Assembly: GCA_963831605.1 (NCBI GenBank)
Contig: CAWHQR010000005.1
Coordinates: forward strand, 1 to 64,000
DNA: 64,000 nucleotides
Reading direction: 5' to 3'
From: DASUPK01 sp963831605
Lineage (GTDB): Bacteria > Actinomycetota > Thermoleophilia > Solirubrobacterales > 70-9
Below are positions 51,236 through 58,339 of the stretch, in pieces. Position 1 is the first letter of the stretch. The number at the start of each line of letters is the position of its first letter. Position numbers and translations under genes: made by a program. Under the pieces are notes generated by a model. It saw only the letters and a list, made by a program, of their open reading frames with translations, did no database searches and was not told the DNA's origin.

Positions 51236-52000
51236 ATGAGCGGGATTCCCGGGCAGACTCACCCGGTCAGGCGTCTGCTTCCCGAGCCGGCCGACACCAC
51301 CGTGGCCGAGCAGCTCGCCGAGCTCGACCTGAGGGAGCTCGCCCACCCCGACCGCCCGTACCTCATCCTCAACTTCGCCACCACCCTCGACGGCCGCGCC
51401 GCGATCTCGGGTCGCTCGGGTGGGATCGGCAGCGAAACCGACGCCGAGATGCTTCAGCGCCTGCGCACTCGAGTGGACGCGGTGATGATCGGCGCGGGGA
51501 CGATGCGCGCCGAGCGCTACGGCCGCATGGTCTCGGACCCCGAATTCCGGGGCTACCGGGAGGCCATCGGGCTCACCGGCGATCCGCTCGGCGTGATCGT
51601 CTCGAACCGCCTCGAGCTTCCGTGGGATGCCGGCCTGTTCACGAACGGAGGCGGCCAGATCGTGGTCTTCACGGCCTCCGAGGAGGAGCCCCCCGAGACG
51701 GCGACCCCGGTGACCGTGGTGCGGCATCCGGAGGGCGTGGAGCTCGAAAGGGCTCTCGGGTGGTTGCTCGCCGAGCGCGACATCAGGTCCATCCTCTGCG
51801 AGGGCGGCCCGACGCTTCACGGCCGGCTCCGCGAGGGCGGCCTGGCGGACGAGCTCTTCCTGACGATCGCGCCGAAGATCGCGGGCGGCGAGGGGCCGCG
51901 GATCCTGGAGGGAGCGCTGCCCGACGTCGAGGGGGTCCACCTCGCGTGGCTGCTCGAATCCGAGGGCGAGCTCTTCGCTCGCTATCGCGGGATGGCGTAG
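51236..52000 (+). CDS. RibD C-terminal/dihydrofolate reductase-like reductase
   Basis: The protein (254 residues) has the RibD reductase fold: PYLILNFATTLDGRAAISG, RVDAVMIGAGTMRAERYG (NADPH loop) and ILCEGGPTLHGRLREGGLAD, LFLTIAPKIAGG. Members reduce pyrimidine or pterin substrates with NADPH; in riboflavin synthesis the reductase acts on the deaminated pyrimidine. No deaminase or riboflavin genes adjoin, so this may be a stand-alone reductase. Its ATG overlaps a short frame at 51153-51239. The TAG stop shares bases with the candidate promoter of the next gene. Confidence 0.85.
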   Translation: MSGIPGQTHPVRRLLPEPADTTVAEQLAELDLRELAHPDRPYLILNFATTLDGRAAISGRSGGIGSETDAEMLQRLRTRVDAVMIGAGTMRAERYGRMVSDPEFRGYREAIGLTGDPLGVIVSNRLELPWDAGLFTNGGGQIVVFTASEEEPPETATPVTVVRHPEGVELERALGWLLAERDIRSILCEGGPTLHGRLREGGLADELFLTIAPKIAGGEGPRILEGALPDVEGVHLAWLLESEGELFARYRGMA

Positions 52001-52003
52001 GGT
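51998..52003 (+). promoter_or_regulatory. Candidate -10 element for the acyl-CoA dehydrogenase gene
   Basis: TAGGGT, sharing the TAG stop of the upstream gene, ends 7 bases before ATG 52011; no Shine-Dalgarno lies between. Confidence 0.4.
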
Positions 52004-52010
52004 CCAGATA

Positions 52011-53273
52011 ATGGACTTCAATCCCTCGCCCGAGGTCGAGTCCCTCCGAGAGCGCATCGAGGCGTTCATGGACGAGCACTGCTACCCGGTCGAGTCGGAG
52101 GTCATCAGGGCGATCGACGACGAGGTCAAGCCGGGGGTCCCCTATCCCGAGATCCTGGTCGAGATCAGGGCCAAGGCCAAGGAGGAGGGACTGTGGAACC
52201 TCTTCCTTCCCGGCGATGAGTTCGGCGCCGGTCTGACCAACTGGGAGTACGGGATCCTCTGCGAGCAGATGGGCCGCAGCCCGATCGTCGCGCCGATGTC
52301 CTTCAACTGCTCGGCGCCCGACACCGGCAACGCTGAGATCCTCGCCGACCACGGCACGCCCGAGCAGAAGGAGACCTATCTCCAGGGACTGCTCGAAGGC
52401 GAGATCCGCAGCTGCTTCTCGATGACCGAGCCCGAGGTGTCCGGCTCCGACCCGACCACCCTGCAGACCCGCGCCGAGCTCCAGGACGGCGAGTGGGTGA
52501 TCAACGGCCACAAGTGGTTCACCTCCGGCGCCAACGGCGCGGAGTTCGCGATCGCGATGGTCGTCACCGACCCCGACGCCGCCCCCTACACGCGGGCGAG
52601 CATGATCATCGTCCCCATCGACAACCCCGGCTTCGACCTGATCCGCAACGTGTCCGTGATGGGACACGACGGCGGGCCAGGCCATTGCGAGATCCGCTAC
52701 ACCGACTGCCGCGTTCCCGAATCCAATCTGCTCGGCGAGCGCGGCGCGGGCTTCGTGATCGCCCAGGACCGCCTCGGCCCTGGCCGCATCCATCACTGCA
52801 TGCGCGCCATCGGCACCGCTGAGCGGGCCATCGAGATGATGTGCGAGCGGGCCAACTCCCGCGAGTCGTTCGGCGGCCCGCTGGCCGACAAGCAGTTCGT
52901 CCAGGACTTCATCGCCAAGTCACGGATGGAGGTCGACCAGGCTCGCCTGCTCACCCTCTACGCCGCCTGGCAGATGGACACCGAGGGCAAGCGACGCGCC
53001 CGCCAGGCGATCTCGATGATCAAGGTCGTCGCGGCGAACGTCGTCATGGACGTGCTCGACCGCGCGATCCAGCTCCACGGCTCGCTCGGGATGTCCGACG
53101 ACACCCCGCTCGCCGGCATGTGGCGCTTCAGCCGCATGCTGCGCGTCGCGGACGGGCCCGACGAGGTCCACAAGATGGTGATCGCCCGCCGCGAGCTCAA
53201 CCGCGCGGCGAGACGGGCGGAAGCGCCCGACTCGGGCGACGCCCCGCGCCACGCCGAAGTCGCCGCAAGCTAG
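52011..53273 (+). CDS. Acyl-CoA dehydrogenase (ACAD10/11-like)
   Basis: The protein (420 residues) is a flavoenzyme that introduces a trans-2 double bond in acyl-CoA. It shows the FAD-contacting CFSMTEPEVSGSDPTTL and INGHKWFTSGANGA, GFVIAQDRLGPGRIHHCMRA, RESFGGPLADKQFVQDF, and QLHGSLGMSDDTPLAGMWR near the end. The catalytic base cannot be placed without alignment. The form with HHCMRAIGTAERA is typical of the ACAD10/11 group, found in other bacteria beside APH-type kinases; an APH and a HAD gene lie 3.4 kb downstream here. It overlaps the convergent RHH-like gene by 4 bases. Confidence 0.92.
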   Translation: MDFNPSPEVESLRERIEAFMDEHCYPVESEVIRAIDDEVKPGVPYPEILVEIRAKAKEEGLWNLFLPGDEFGAGLTNWEYGILCEQMGRSPIVAPMSFNCSAPDTGNAEILADHGTPEQKETYLQGLLEGEIRSCFSMTEPEVSGSDPTTLQTRAELQDGEWVINGHKWFTSGANGAEFAIAMVVTDPDAAPYTRASMIIVPIDNPGFDLIRNVSVMGHDGGPGHCEIRYTDCRVPESNLLGERGAGFVIAQDRLGPGRIHHCMRAIGTAERAIEMMCERANSRESFGGPLADKQFVQDFIAKSRMEVDQARLLTLYAAWQMDTEGKRRARQAISMIKVVAANVVMDVLDRAIQLHGSLGMSDDTPLAGMWRFSRMLRVADGPDEVHKMVIARRELNRAARRAEAPDSGDAPRHAEVAAS

Positions 53274-53608
53274 CCCTCGCCCACTGCGTTCTTCGCTCCC
53301 TTCGCCACCAACAGGCGGCCCATCGTCGAAGGCGGCACGCCGTACATCGCCGCCGCTTTCAGGAGGTCGCCGTAGGCATCCTCGTCAAGGCGGATGCTGA
53401 TCTGGCGCGTGCGCGCGTAGGGACCGGGCCGAGACTTCGGGTCCGGGTCCGCGCCCTTCGGCAACCTCGCGGCGCGGATGTCCTTACGCTTTCGCTTCGG
53501 CTCGAGCGATGCCGGCCGGTCGGGGCCGGTCCGCGAATTGCGGAAGTACTCACCCAGGGATGCAAATCCGTAGCGATTCCACCAACCCTCGCTCGGTTCG
53601 CTGAACAT
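53270..53608 (-). CDS. Protein with C-terminal ribbon-helix-helix-like segment
   Basis: The 112-residue protein has a basic, Pro-rich middle (EPKRKRKDIRAARLPKGAD) and a C-terminal segment ISIRLDEDAYGDLLKAA, then MYGVPPSTMGRLLVAKGA, which has the beta strand and two helices of Arc/CopG-type DNA-binding proteins. The N-terminal WWNRYGFASLGEYFRNS block is unfamiliar. The reading frame remains open for 47 codons above the ATG, through the 21-bp repeats, but has no start codon there. No toxin gene is adjacent. Function could be regulation or antitoxin-like, unproven. Confidence 0.55.
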   Translation of the reverse strand: MFSEPSEGWWNRYGFASLGEYFRNSRTGPDRPASLEPKRKRKDIRAARLPKGADPDPKSRPGPYARTRQISIRLDEDAYGDLLKAAAMYGVPPSTMGRLLVAKGAKNAVGEG

Positions 53609-53640
53609 ACTCTCGAAGTCGAGGGGGTCCTCCTCGGAGT

Positions 53641-53697
53641 GGGTGCGTTCGCTCCCATCGTGGGTGCGTTCGCTCCCATCGTGGGTGCGTTCGCTCT
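53641..53697. repeat. 21-bp tandem repeat, 2.7 copies
   Basis: GGGTGCGTTCGCTCCCATCG plus T is repeated exactly at 53641, 53662 and, in part, 53683. The period is a multiple of three, and in the frame of the RHH-like gene it would encode repeats of SERTHDG. No spacers, so it is not CRISPR. Confidence 0.85.
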
Positions 53698-53798
53698 CGC
53701 GCCGTTTTCGCTTGCGTCGTCCGATGCGCCCAGGGTCGGTCCCGGGGCATCACGAGATGGGGTCAAGTAGCTCAAGGGCCGCGCGAATCGGTGACGAA

Positions 53799-54239
53799 TC
53801 AGGAATCGCGCTCGGCCAGGCGACCGATGATCGCGGTGGCGCGGCTCAATACCTCCTGATCCCGCTTCGGCAGCTCCTCGATCGCCGAGACGAGCCAGCC
53901 AACGCGGCGGCTGCGATCGTCCTCGAGCATGCGGCGGCCGGATGAGGTCAGCTCGACCAGCGCCCGGCGGCCGTCATCGGGGTCCGGTCGCCGCTTGACG
54001 AGCCCATCCGCCTCGAGCTCGCCCACGGTCTGCGCCATCGACTGAGGGCGGACCTTCTCGGCCAAGGCCAGAGCGCTGACGCTGACCGGGCCCTCGCGGT
54101 CGATGCGGCCCAGAACGGCACCGTGGTGGATCGGGAAGCGGTGTTCTGCCCTCAGCCGGCGCATCAGCTGGCCCAGGACGACCCGCAACTCGCTGGCGGT
54201 GCGGGCGGTGTCGGATGGGGTCCTCGTGGTTGCGGCCAT
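53799..54239 (-). CDS. MarR-family transcriptional regulator
   Basis: The protein (146 residues) is a winged-helix MarR regulator: LGQLMRRLRAEHRFPIHHGA at the dimer helix, then VSVSALALAEKVRPQSMAQT (recognition helix) and LVKRRPDPDDGRRALVELT (wing, with the invariant Asp-Arg). It is divergent from a DHA2-type efflux transporter and shares a 61-bp promoter region that holds a 26-bp near-palindrome, so it very probably represses the transporter and itself. TATACT ends 6 bases before its ATG, making the message apparently leaderless. Confidence 0.92.
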   Translation of the reverse strand: MAATTRTPSDTARTASELRVVLGQLMRRLRAEHRFPIHHGAVLGRIDREGPVSVSALALAEKVRPQSMAQTVGELEADGLVKRRPDPDDGRRALVELTSSGRRMLEDDRSRRVGWLVSAIEELPKRDQEVLSRATAIIGRLAERDS

Positions 54240-54245
54240 GGCCTG

Positions 54246-54251
54246 AGTATA
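54246..54251 (-). promoter_or_regulatory. -10 element of the marR-like gene
   Basis: TATACT on the minus strand ends 6 bases before ATG 54239. Confidence 0.55.
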
Positions 54252-54262
54252 CGGTCAGATAG

Positions 54263-54288
54263 ACAGGTAACTTGTACAGGTTGCCTGT
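54263..54288. promoter_or_regulatory. Putative MarR operator
   Basis: A 26-bp near-palindrome beginning ACAGGTAACTTGTAC and ending GGTTGCCTGT matches its own complement at 22 of 26 positions. It lies between the two divergent -10 elements and covers both expected -35 regions. Confidence 0.6.
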
Positions 54289-54293
54289 ATAGT
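54288..54293 (+). promoter_or_regulatory. -10 element of the DHA2 transporter gene
   Basis: TATAGT ends 7 bases before ATG 54301, so transcription should start at or beside the start codon. Confidence 0.55.
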
Positions 54294-54300
54294 CCTCCCC

Positions 54301-56007
54301 ATGCAGGACCGCTACAAGTGGGTCGCACTCTCGTGCTGCACGCTCGGAGTCCTGCTGGCGACCCTCGATGCATCGATCACCCTGATCGCGATGCCGGACA
54401 TCTTCCGCGGCATCCGCCTCGATCCGCTCGTCCCCGCGAACAGCTTCTACCTGCTCTGGATGATCCTCGGGTATCTCGTCGTCACCAGCGTCCTGATCGT
54501 CAGCCTGGGCCGGCTCGGGGACATGTACGGGCGGGTCCGGATCTTCAACCTCGGTTTCGTCATCTACACGGTGGCCTCCCTGCTGCTGACAATCGACTGG
54601 ATGACGGGGGAAGCGGGGGCGCTCTACCTGGTCGTCTTCCGGATCGCTCAGGGCGTCGGCGGCGCTTGCCTCCTCGCCAATGCCGCAGCGATCATCACGG
54701 ACGCCTTCCCGGCGAACCAGCGCGGGATGGCGCTCGGGATCAACAACATCGTCGGGGTCAGCGGCATGTTCGTGGGCCTGGTCCTCGGCGGGTTGCTGGC
54801 GCCGATCGACTGGCGGCTCGTCTTCCTGATCTCCGTTCCCGTCGGGCTCTTCGGCACCGTCTGGTCCTATCTCAAGCTCGAGGAGCGGAGCGCTCCTCGG
54901 CCGGCCACGATCGACTGGTGGGGCAACCTCACCTTCGCCCTCGGCCTGGTGTTGGCGATGGTTTCGGTCACCTACGGGATCCGCCCGTACGGCGGCTCGC
55001 CGACCGGCTGGGAGAGCCCGCGGGTGCTGATCCTGCTCGCCTGCTCCGTCGCCTCGCTGATCGCCTTCGTCCAGGTCGAGCGGCGCGTCAAGGACCCGAT
55101 GTTCCGGCTTCCGCTCTTCCACATCCGCGCCTTCACGTTCGGCACTCTCTCCACCTTCCTGGCGGCAGTCGCCCGAGGCGGCCTGATGTTCATGCTGATC
55201 ATCTGGCTGCAGGGCATCTGGCTGCCGCTGCACGGCTACGACTTCACCGAGACGCCGCTCTGGGCCGGCATCTACATGCTGCCGTTGACCCTCGGAATGC
55301 TGGTCGCGGGACCCACCTCCGGCTATCTCTCGGATCGCTTCGGCGCCCGTCCCTTCGCCACCGGCGGGATGCTCCTCACGGCCCTCAGCTTCGGGCTCCT
55401 GATGACCCTGCCGATCGACTTCGCCTATCCGGTCTTCGCTGGGATCCTGCTGCTCACGGGCATCGGGATGGGGCTCTTCGCCTCGCCGAACCGCGCGGCG
55501 GTGATGAACAGCCTCCCGGCCCGCGACCGTGGCGTCGGCGGCGGCATGAACCAGACGTTCCAGAACTCCGCGCAGGTGATCTCGATCGGAATCTTCTTCA
55601 CGCTGCTGGTGATCGGGCTCTCCTCGACGCTGAGCTCGACCCTGACCGACGGGCTCCAGGCGCATGGCGTCTCGGCGGCCGCCGCTCACAACGCGTCCGA
55701 CGTGCCGCCGATCTCCGTCCTGTTCGCCGCCTTCCTCGGCTACAACCCGATCCAGCATCTGGTCGGGCCCCACGCTCTCGCGGCGCTGACCCCACAGCAG
55801 CACGCCGCTCTCACCGGCCACACGTTCTTCCCGCACCTGATCGCGGGCCCGTTCAGCGATGGGCTCACCGCCGCCTTCACCTTCGCAATCTTCGCCTGCC
55901 TCGTCGCGGCCGGCGCCTCGCTGCTGCGCGGCGGCCGCTACCACCACGCGGAGGAACCGGAGGCGCGTCCACACATCCCGAGACTGGAGGAGCAACATGC
56001 GCGTTGA
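54301..56007 (+). CDS. DHA2-family multidrug efflux MFS transporter
   Basis: The protein (568 residues, 14 helices) is a drug:proton antiporter. It shows VLLATLDASITLIAMPDI (helix 1, DHA2 motif D1), GRLGDMYGRVRIFNLGF (motif A), and ITDAFPANQRGMALGINNIV. A large loop precedes the last helix (GVSAAAAHNASDVPP to GPFSDGL). It is divergent from the MarR-type regulator and probably controlled by it through the 26-bp near-palindrome. The leaderless ATG is the first in the frame. The end overlaps the MBL gene by 11 bases, suggesting cotranscription. Confidence 0.9.
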   Translation: MQDRYKWVALSCCTLGVLLATLDASITLIAMPDIFRGIRLDPLVPANSFYLLWMILGYLVVTSVLIVSLGRLGDMYGRVRIFNLGFVIYTVASLLLTIDWMTGEAGALYLVVFRIAQGVGGACLLANAAAIITDAFPANQRGMALGINNIVGVSGMFVGLVLGGLLAPIDWRLVFLISVPVGLFGTVWSYLKLEERSAPRPATIDWWGNLTFALGLVLAMVSVTYGIRPYGGSPTGWESPRVLILLACSVASLIAFVQVERRVKDPMFRLPLFHIRAFTFGTLSTFLAAVARGGLMFMLIIWLQGIWLPLHGYDFTETPLWAGIYMLPLTLGMLVAGPTSGYLSDRFGARPFATGGMLLTALSFGLLMTLPIDFAYPVFAGILLLTGIGMGLFASPNRAAVMNSLPARDRGVGGGMNQTFQNSAQVISIGIFFTLLVIGLSSTLSSTLTDGLQAHGVSAAAAHNASDVPPISVLFAAFLGYNPIQHLVGPHALAALTPQQHAALTGHTFFPHLIAGPFSDGLTAAFTFAIFACLVAAGASLLRGGRYHHAEEPEARPHIPRLEEQHAR

Positions 56008-56668
56008 GTGGCACGGGCAGTCGGCCTTCACGCTGACCGCCGATGACACCAGGGTCGTCATCGACCCCTTCACGGACATGTCCGCCCTGGCGAAGGACCG
56101 CGGGATGCAGTGGGAGTACCCGCCGATCCATGCGGACGACGTCGATCTGCTGCTTGTCACCCATGAGCACGTCGACCACAACGGCACCGATGCCGTGACC
56201 GGCGAGCCCACCGTCCTTCGGGCGACGGCGGGCACCCACGAGTCGCCCGTCGGCGAGGTCATCGGGATCGCCTCGGAGCACGACGACGAGGCCGGAACCC
56301 AGCGCGGCCCCAACACGATCTTCGTCTTCGAGCTCGATGGTCTGCGGGTCGCGCATTTCGGCGACTTCGGTCAGGGCGGGCTGCGGCCCGAGCAGGCTGC
56401 GGCCCTCGAGGGGGTCGACCTTCTCTTTCTCCCCGTCGGCGGTGGTCCGACCATCGGCGCCGATGCGGCGGCCGCGATCGTCGATTCCCTCGGGCCACGC
56501 TGGGTCGTCCCGATGCACTACCGAACGCCGCGCATCGGCTTCCTCGAGACCGAGGAGGAGTTCGTGGGCCTGGTGCCACGCGTCGAGAGGCTGGCGGGCT
56601 CCGCGTTCGAGACCTCGGAGCTGCCCGAGGGAGACGGGCCGCTGGTCGTGGTGCCGGCCGCTCCCTAG
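55997..56668 (+). CDS. MBL-fold metal-dependent hydrolase (UlaG-like)
   Basis: This 223-residue protein has the small metallo-beta-lactamase fold: WHGQSAFTLT at the start, the metal motif THEHVDHNG (HxHxDH), then HFGDFGQ and the terminal VPMHYRTPR. Members act on phosphoesters, lactones or related substrates; which one is unknown. Its ATG lies inside the end of the transporter gene, so the two are coupled. It converges on the APH gene, overlapping by 4 bases. A link between the hydrolase and the exported drug is only an inference. Confidence 0.87.
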   Translation: MRVEWHGQSAFTLTADDTRVVIDPFTDMSALAKDRGMQWEYPPIHADDVDLLLVTHEHVDHNGTDAVTGEPTVLRATAGTHESPVGEVIGIASEHDDEAGTQRGPNTIFVFELDGLRVAHFGDFGQGGLRPEQAAALEGVDLLFLPVGGGPTIGADAAAAIVDSLGPRWVVPMHYRTPRIGFLETEEEFVGLVPRVERLAGSAFETSELPEGDGPLVVVPAAP

Positions 56669-57717
56669 GCCGAACCAGGGAGCCGGGCGGCGGCGTCGTT
56701 TGCCGCCGCCGCGAGCCGCTCCACGATCTTCGCGAACTCCTGAAAGCCCTCGTCGGTCTTGCCGTACTGGCCGGAGGCGTAGCGGGCGTAGACGCCCTCG
56801 AGGATGATCGCCAGCTTCCAGAAGCCGAGCGCGATGAAGAAGTCGATCTGGCCGAGGTCGCGGCCCGAGCGCTCGGCGTATCGCTCGCGAATCTCGTCGC
56901 GCTTGGGGAAGCCCGGCGCGATGGTCGCGGGCGCGAACAGGGGCATGAAGTCGTCGCCCTCCTCGGACCAGTAGACCAGCAGCATCCCCACGTCAGCGAG
57001 CGGATCACCGAGCGTGCAGAGCTCCCAGTCGACGACCGCAGCCACCTCTCCGGACGGCGTCAGGATCATGTTGTCGAGGCGGTAATCGCCGTGGACGATC
57101 GTGGCCGGCCCCTGCTCGGGGATGCGGGCCGAGAGCCGCTCATGGACGGAGTCCACCGCCGACAGCTCCCGCGTCTTGGACTTCTCCCACTGTCCCTGCC
57201 AGCGCTTCAGCTGGCGCTCGACGTACGCCTCCTTGCGCCCCAGTTCGCCGAGCCCCACGGAGTCGGGATCGACCGCGTGGATCTCAACGAGCGTGTCGAC
57301 CACGCGCTCCCCGATCGCACGGCGCTCCCCCTCGTCGAATTGCTTCGCCTCGTCGGACGAGCGCAGGATCGGCCCCTCGACGAAGCCCATCACGTAGAAG
57401 GGCGCCTCGTTCACCGACTCGTCCTCACACAGCCCGATCACGGGCGGCACCGGAACCGGTGTGTCCTGGAGCGCCGCGATCACGCGATGCTCGCGCCCCA
57501 TGTCGTGGGCCGAGCCGAGCCGCTTGCCGAGCGGCGGCCGGCGCAGAGCCCAGGCATGCCCCGCGGAATCCCGGACGCCGAAGGTCATGTTGGAGCGGCC
57601 GCCGGAGATCCGGTCGAAGCTCAGCGGGAGCTCGACGCCGGGCACGTTCGACTCGAACCAGCCCTCCACCCCGTCGCGATCGATGCCCTCCGGCGCCTCT
57701 GTAGCCTGCTCGGCCAT
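56665..57717 (-). CDS. APH-type phosphotransferase (ACAD10/11 kinase-like)
   Basis: The protein (350 residues) is an aminoglycoside-phosphotransferase-fold kinase: GGRSNMTFGVRDSAGHAWAL (ATP loop and Lys region), EAPFYVMGFVEG, the Brenner motif VHGDYRLDNMI (catalytic Asp) and AAVVDWELCTLGDPLADVG (metal Asp). This subgroup phosphorylates hydroxyacyl-CoA-type substrates in relatives such as LvaA and the ACAD10/11 kinase domain. Its ATG overlaps the ATG of the divergent HAD gene as CATG. CATATG (57726-57731) could be its -10. Confidence 0.88.
   Translation of the reverse strand: MAEQATEAPEGIDRDGVEGWFESNVPGVELPLSFDRISGGRSNMTFGVRDSAGHAWALRRPPLGKRLGSAHDMGREHRVIAALQDTPVPVPPVIGLCEDESVNEAPFYVMGFVEGPILRSSDEAKQFDEGERRAIGERVVDTLVEIHAVDPDSVGLGELGRKEAYVERQLKRWQGQWEKSKTRELSAVDSVHERLSARIPEQGPATIVHGDYRLDNMILTPSGEVAAVVDWELCTLGDPLADVGMLLVYWSEEGDDFMPLFAPATIAPGFPKRDEIRERYAERSGRDLGQIDFFIALGFWKLAIILEGVYARYASGQYGKTDEGFQEFAKIVERLAAAANDAAARLPGSA
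57702..57707 (+). promoter_or_regulatory. Candidate -10 element of the HAD gene
   Basis: TAGCCT, inside the divergent APH coding sequence, ends 8 bases before ATG 57716. Confidence 0.35.
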
Positions 57718-58339
57718 GGCGGGAGCATATGCGGCGGTTCTCTTTGATTTCGGCGGGGTGCTGACCACCCCGGTCTGGGACAGCTTCTCGGCGTTCTGCC
57801 GCTCCGAGGACCTCGACCCGGACGCGATCAAGGCCCTCTTCCGCACGGATCCCGAGGCGCTCAGGGAGCTGCGTGGGCTGGAGACGGGCGAGCTCAGCGA
57901 GACTGACTTCGAGGCCACCTTCGGGAAGCGCCTCGGGCTCAGCAACCCCGACGGCCTGATCGACAGCATGTTCGCCGGGATGAAGCCGCTCGAGACGATG
58001 GTGGACGCGGTGCGGCGGGTCCGCGCGAGCGAACTGCTCACCGGGCTGGTCTCGAACTCCTGGAGCACCGCGCACTACGACCGGAAGCTGCTCGCCGAGC
58101 TCTTCGACGTAGTCGTGATCTCGGCCGAGGTCGGTATGCACAAACCGCAGCCGGAGATCTATCGACTTGCGGCCGAGCGCCTCGAGGTCGAGCCGGAGGC
58201 GTGCATCTTCGTGGACGACCTGAAGGAGAATTGCGAGGGCGCCGAGGCGGTTGGGATGACGGCCATCATGCACATAAGCGCGCCGGAGACGATCGCCCGG
58301 CTCACCGAGCTGACCGGCATCGCGCTGGCTCCGGCCTAG
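57716..58339 (+). CDS. HAD-IA family hydrolase (ACAD10 HAD-like)
   Basis: The protein (207 residues) is a haloacid-dehalogenase superfamily phosphatase: motif I LFDFGGVLTTPVWDSF with the nucleophile Asp near residue 12, motif II TGLVSNSWS, motif III Lys in GMHKPQPEIY and motif IV CIFVDDLKENCEGAEAVGM. The DFGGVL form of motif I and the LTTP continuation resemble the HAD domain of ACAD10 proteins. Motif I begins only 9 residues after the ATG, so no later start is possible and the gene really begins at the CATG shared with the APH gene. Confidence 0.9.
   Translation: MAGAYAAVLFDFGGVLTTPVWDSFSAFCRSEDLDPDAIKALFRTDPEALRELRGLETGELSETDFEATFGKRLGLSNPDGLIDSMFAGMKPLETMVDAVRRVRASELLTGLVSNSWSTAHYDRKLLAELFDVVVISAEVGMHKPQPEIYRLAAERLEVEPEACIFVDDLKENCEGAEAVGMTAIMHISAPETIARLTELTGIALAPA

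Noticed and set aside
51153..51239. 28-codon frame whose stop overlaps the ATG of the RibD-like gene
   Set aside because: The ATGA coupling is suggestive of a leader peptide, but there is no hydrophobic or conserved pattern and no ribosome site.
53641..53697. Possible CRISPR array
   Set aside because: The 21-bp units are head-to-tail without spacers, and no cas gene is present.
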